A stretch of DNA of 6,875 nt from Pseudomonadota bacterium (GTDB taxonomy: Bacteria; Pseudomonadota; Gammaproteobacteria; Pseudomonadales; Azotimanducaceae). Numbering within the stretch: the first letter of the stretch is position 1; every line of letters begins with the position of its first letter. Position numbers and translations under genes: made by a program. Below, piece after piece: positions 5,886 to 6,875 of the stretch. A model generated the notes under the pieces. It was not told the DNA's origin, did no database searches, and saw nothing but the letters and a program-made list of their open reading frames with translations. The stretch is taken from assembly GCA_009936895.1 (NCBI GenBank), contig JAACDS010000033.1:1-6875 (forward strand), in the 5' to 3' direction.

Positions 5886-6875
5886 TCAGGGCTGGAACGT
5901 CAGCCCCCGGAAATTGGCGATGGCGAGACCGGCAGCCACACTGGTAAACGGGTCGTGTTCAACCACGCGGTGCGGGAAGCGATCTTCCAACAACTGCTTC
6001 ACCGCTGGTATCAAGCTGGAGCCACCGGTACCCAGTACGATGTCAATATCGCTGTGTACCATGCCCGCCTTCGCGACGGTTTCGTCCAATGCTTGGGCTA
6101 CCCGCTGAAGCGGTTCGGCTATTAGATCTTCGAAATTCTTCCGACTCAGCTCCACCCGCAAGTCAATCTCTGGGACATCCAAATGCGCAGACTGCCGATT
6201 TGAAAGGTCCGCTTTCAACGTCTTGATACGAGCAAATATCAGGTAGCTGAGATTGTGCTGAATCACGTCCCGCAGGCGTTCAAACTTATGCGTTGCCGGT
6301 CCACCTGAGGCGATACGTTCCAATACGGGCGTAGTGAACCGATTTTGATTCAAGGTGTAGGTCACCGCCCAATTGACCAGCAAGTCTTCAAAATCTTCAA
6401 AGGGAAAGCGCGTTTCAATTTCACGGTCGAAGCCGCGACGCCGCCACATCTCGCCCTTGCCCAATTCCGGGAACAGCAATTCGCGGAACAAGATCTGATC
6501 CAAGTGATCACCACCGAGCCCAATACCGTGGGTGGCTACGACAGAAAATTTCTGAGCCTCACGTCTCAGCACACAAAAATCCAGTGTGCCGCCGCCAAAG
6601 TCCAAGCAAAGCAGGGTTTCGCCTTGCGCGTCTGCATTGCTGTGTAAAAAACTGACCGCAGCGGCAATGGGTTCGGGATAAAAGTGCTGCTCTTTGACAC
6701 CGGCGTAGCCAAATGCCTCACCCAAACGACTCAGAGCCAACTGATTTGAAAACGCGTCACGCCCCTCAAAATTCACCGGGTAACCCAAATTCGCGCTAGC
6801 GATCGCGCCAACCTCGGCCTCGATACTTTGTCGAATCCGCAGCAACAGTGGGGTGATCAGCGCCACGAGCCGAAA
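5886..6875 (-). CDS. Hsp70-family ATPase, YegD-like, N-terminus beyond window
   Basis: The 329 visible residues are the C-terminal three quarters of an actin-fold Hsp70 ATPase domain. The open frame runs off the right edge, so the GTG at 6866 is probably an internal Val and about 110-125 residues, including the first phosphate loop, are missing. Seen are LGYPVNFEG at 30-38 of the fragment, YPEPIAAAVSF (connect 1) at 66-76, LDFGGGTLD (phosphate 2) at 91-99, GIGLGGDHLD at 117-126 and LGTGGSSLIP (adenosine pocket) at 281-290. DPFTSVAAGLAIA (connect 2) lies just before the end. The protein stops right after the ATPase fold, so it lacks the substrate-binding domain and lid of DnaK, as does E. coli YegD, a putative chaperone of unknown client. 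It converges with the Nudix gene. Confidence 0.9.
   Translation of the reverse strand, partial: FRLVALITPLLLRIRQSIEAEVGAIASANLGYPVNFEGRDAFSNQLALSRLGEAFGYAGVKEQHFYPEPIAAAVSFLHSNADAQGETLLCLDFGGGTLDFCVLRREAQKFSVVATHGIGLGGDHLDQILFRELLFPELGKGEMWRRRGFDREIETRFPFEDFEDLLVNWAVTYTLNQNRFTTPVLERIASGGPATHKFERLRDVIQHNLSYLIFARIKTLKADLSNRQSAHLDVPEIDLRVELSRKNFEDLIAEPLQRVAQALDETVAKAGMVHSDIDIVLGTGGSSLIPAVKQLLEDRFPHRVVEHDPFTSVAAGLAIANFRGLTFQP
5889..5906. other. GC-rich hairpin at the convergent Nudix/Hsp70 junction
   Basis: GGGCTG and CAGCCC form a perfect 6-bp stem with a 6-nt loop, starting 6 nt past the Nudix stop and lying within the last codons of the Hsp70 gene. With only 3 bp between the two stops, any 3' end structure for Nudix mRNA must sit inside the opposing gene. 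No T-run follows, so intrinsic termination is doubtful. Confidence 0.3.

Overview
The window is a chromosomal stretch of about 55% GC with seven protein genes and no sign of mobile DNA, CRISPR, rRNA or a complete tRNA. The gene set suggests a heterotrophic, probably marine or environmental, gammaproteobacterium: a soluble-epoxide-hydrolase homologue, a MAPEG protein, a CFVCG-type hotdog thioesterase, a NudL-like Nudix enzyme and a YegD-like Hsp70. Compact spacing and clear Shine-Dalgarno (SD) sequences fit this. The taxonomic guess comes from gene style only and is weak.

Layout. Bases 1-3136, minus strand: a likely three-gene operon read right to left. It runs from a class I SAM methyltransferase with an N-terminal winged-helix-like domain, through a 56-nt spacer holding a small hairpin, to a MetY-type O-acetylhomoserine sulfhydrylase. 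A TTGA stop/start overlap then leads into an alpha/beta hydrolase cut off at base 1. Bases 3137-3227 are a divergent intergenic region. Bases 3228-4175, plus strand: an epoxide-hydrolase-type alpha/beta hydrolase with all its catalytic residues. Bases 4242-5106, minus strand: a hotdog thioesterase followed by a MAPEG membrane protein, 40 nt apart. Bases 5107-5264 are a second divergent intergenic region. Bases 5265-5882, plus strand: a Nudix hydrolase resembling CoA pyrophosphatases. Bases 5886-6875, minus strand: a YegD-like Hsp70 ATPase whose N-terminus lies beyond the right edge; it converges on the Nudix gene with 3 bp between the stop codons.

How the genes may work together. The methyltransferase, MetY and hydrolase are probably co-expressed, and the last two are translationally coupled, so a role in sulfur-amino-acid or thiol chemistry is reasonable but unproven. 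The epoxide hydrolase, thioesterase, MAPEG and Nudix proteins suit detoxification, acyl-CoA and metabolite housekeeping, but nothing in the sequence ties them into one pathway. No gap between genes exceeds 160 bases.

I found no convincing new system. The points most worth a second look are the coupled operon with its TTG start, the inter-cistronic hairpin, and the compact Hsp70.
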